In this document: piece by piece, positions 13,113-13,300 of the stretch | How positions within the stretch are numbered: position 1 is the stretch's first letter | Layout of the letters: each line of letters begins with the position of its first letter | Notes under the pieces: model-generated | What the model was told of the DNA's origin: nothing | Databases searched by the model: none | Seen by the model: the letters and a program-made list of their open reading frames with translations, nothing else | Assembly: GCA_030917245.1 (NCBI GenBank) | Contig: JAUPVA010000051.1 | Location: forward strand, 1 to 13,300 | Direction of reading: 5' to 3' | DNA length: 13,300 nt | From: Patescibacteria group bacterium | GTDB lineage: Bacteria > Patescibacteriota > Saccharimonadia > Saccharimonadales > Saccharimonadaceae | Translations under genes and position numbers: made by a program

Positions 13113-13300
13113 CGGAGACCATTAAATAAACAGCAGTTAGGTGTGATGTACCGACTGTATTGGTTTCGCTTCTGTACGAGAAAACTGCTAGCTCGCTCGT
13201 TAGAGCGATCTAGTCCGAAAGCAATTCAAAACAAGCTCCAGATTCTTGAAGAAGAACAGTTCATAGGTAAACGATACGAAAAAAGTTTCGAATTGGCGGA
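13095..13300 (+). CDS. Replication-relaxation-like winged-helix protein, N-terminal part
   Basis: 68 codons visible, cut by the right edge. The sequence begins MSEVRYRRPLNKQQLGVMYR, followed by RFCTRKLLARSLERSSPKAIQNKL, then QILEEEQFIGKRYEKSFELA. The pattern of a helix, a turn, a long basic helix and a strand with an L-E-x-x-x-F-I-x-K-R motif is that of the winged-helix N-terminus in the replication-relaxation family (PF13814), which is frequent in mobile and conjugative elements of Saccharibacteria. The frame is bounded upstream by TGA at 13089-13091. The ribosome binding site is weak, so coupling to the 39-aa ORF (ATGA) is likely. The domain call rests on recollection of the pattern. Confidence 0.6.
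   Translation, partial: MSEVRYRRPLNKQQLGVMYRLYWFRFCTRKLLARSLERSSPKAIQNKLQILEEEQFIGKRYEKSFELA

Noticed and set aside
12889..13122. 77-aa minus-strand frame rich in Thr, Ser, Ile, Asn and Tyr
   Set aside because: It is the complement of the C-depleted tract; its length and composition follow from the lack of G on this strand, and it lacks a ribosome binding site.

Overview
The window looks like part of a small-genome Patescibacteria (CPR) chromosome, most likely Saccharibacteria (TM7). This is inferred from gene content and protein character: a compact layout, a class Ic ribonucleotide reductase, a CYTH protein beside a ZIP transporter, lone membrane domains, and a replication-relaxation-like gene end. 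No marker gene proves it. The standard code applies: TGA, TAA and TAG all end genes, so this is not a UGA=Gly lineage.

Layout. (1) 1-1504, minus: pyrG (CTP synthase), cut by the left edge, with a promoter region shared with a plus-strand pair, a two-TM DUF3592-like protein and RNase HI (1633-2753). (2) 2750-3745, minus: a membrane CHASE-domain protein with no kinase, whose stop codon overlaps that of rnhA. (3) 5309-3826, minus: a tight cluster of a 30-aa membrane microprotein, a CYTH phosphohydrolase/cyclase-type protein and a ZupT-like ZIP metal transporter, sitting behind the nrdB terminator. (4) 9311-5402, minus: a ribonucleotide reductase operon, nrdA, three tiny ORFs (13, 57 and 33 aa), then nrdB. 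(5) 11990-9627, minus: a 10-aa leader peptide, a HIGH-motif nucleotidyltransferase, a membrane-fused spermidine-synthase-like protein and a 133-aa membrane-anchored protein. (6) 12740-12189, minus: a class III Fic AMP-transferase. (7) 12801-13300: a strand-biased tract with one C in 183 nt, a 39-aa ORF inside it, and the start of a replication-relaxation-like winged-helix gene that runs off the right edge. This end looks like the edge of an accessory element.

The most interesting part is the reductase operon. NrdA keeps all catalytic cysteines but has no cysteine in its C-terminal tail, where class I alpha subunits normally carry the pair that re-reduces the active site. Directly downstream lie a 13-aa peptide with five cysteines, whose ATG overlaps the nrdA stop, and a 57-aa ORF ending in CEGCQ, which resembles the usual NrdA terminus. 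The redox tail may therefore be split off and supplied in trans, or joined by frameshifting. NrdB has Phe at the radical-Tyr position, with every ligand offset by a constant 18 residues from the Chlamydia trachomatis Mn/Fe enzyme. The nrdA promoter carries NrdR-box-like palindromes.

A second theme is start-site architecture. At several operon heads a -10 hexamer lies 6 to 10 nt from the start codon with no Shine-Dalgarno sequence (exactly 6 nt in three cases), suggesting leaderless mRNAs, while most of the operon-internal genes have ribosome binding sites. No tRNA, rRNA, CRISPR array or insertion sequence was recognised.
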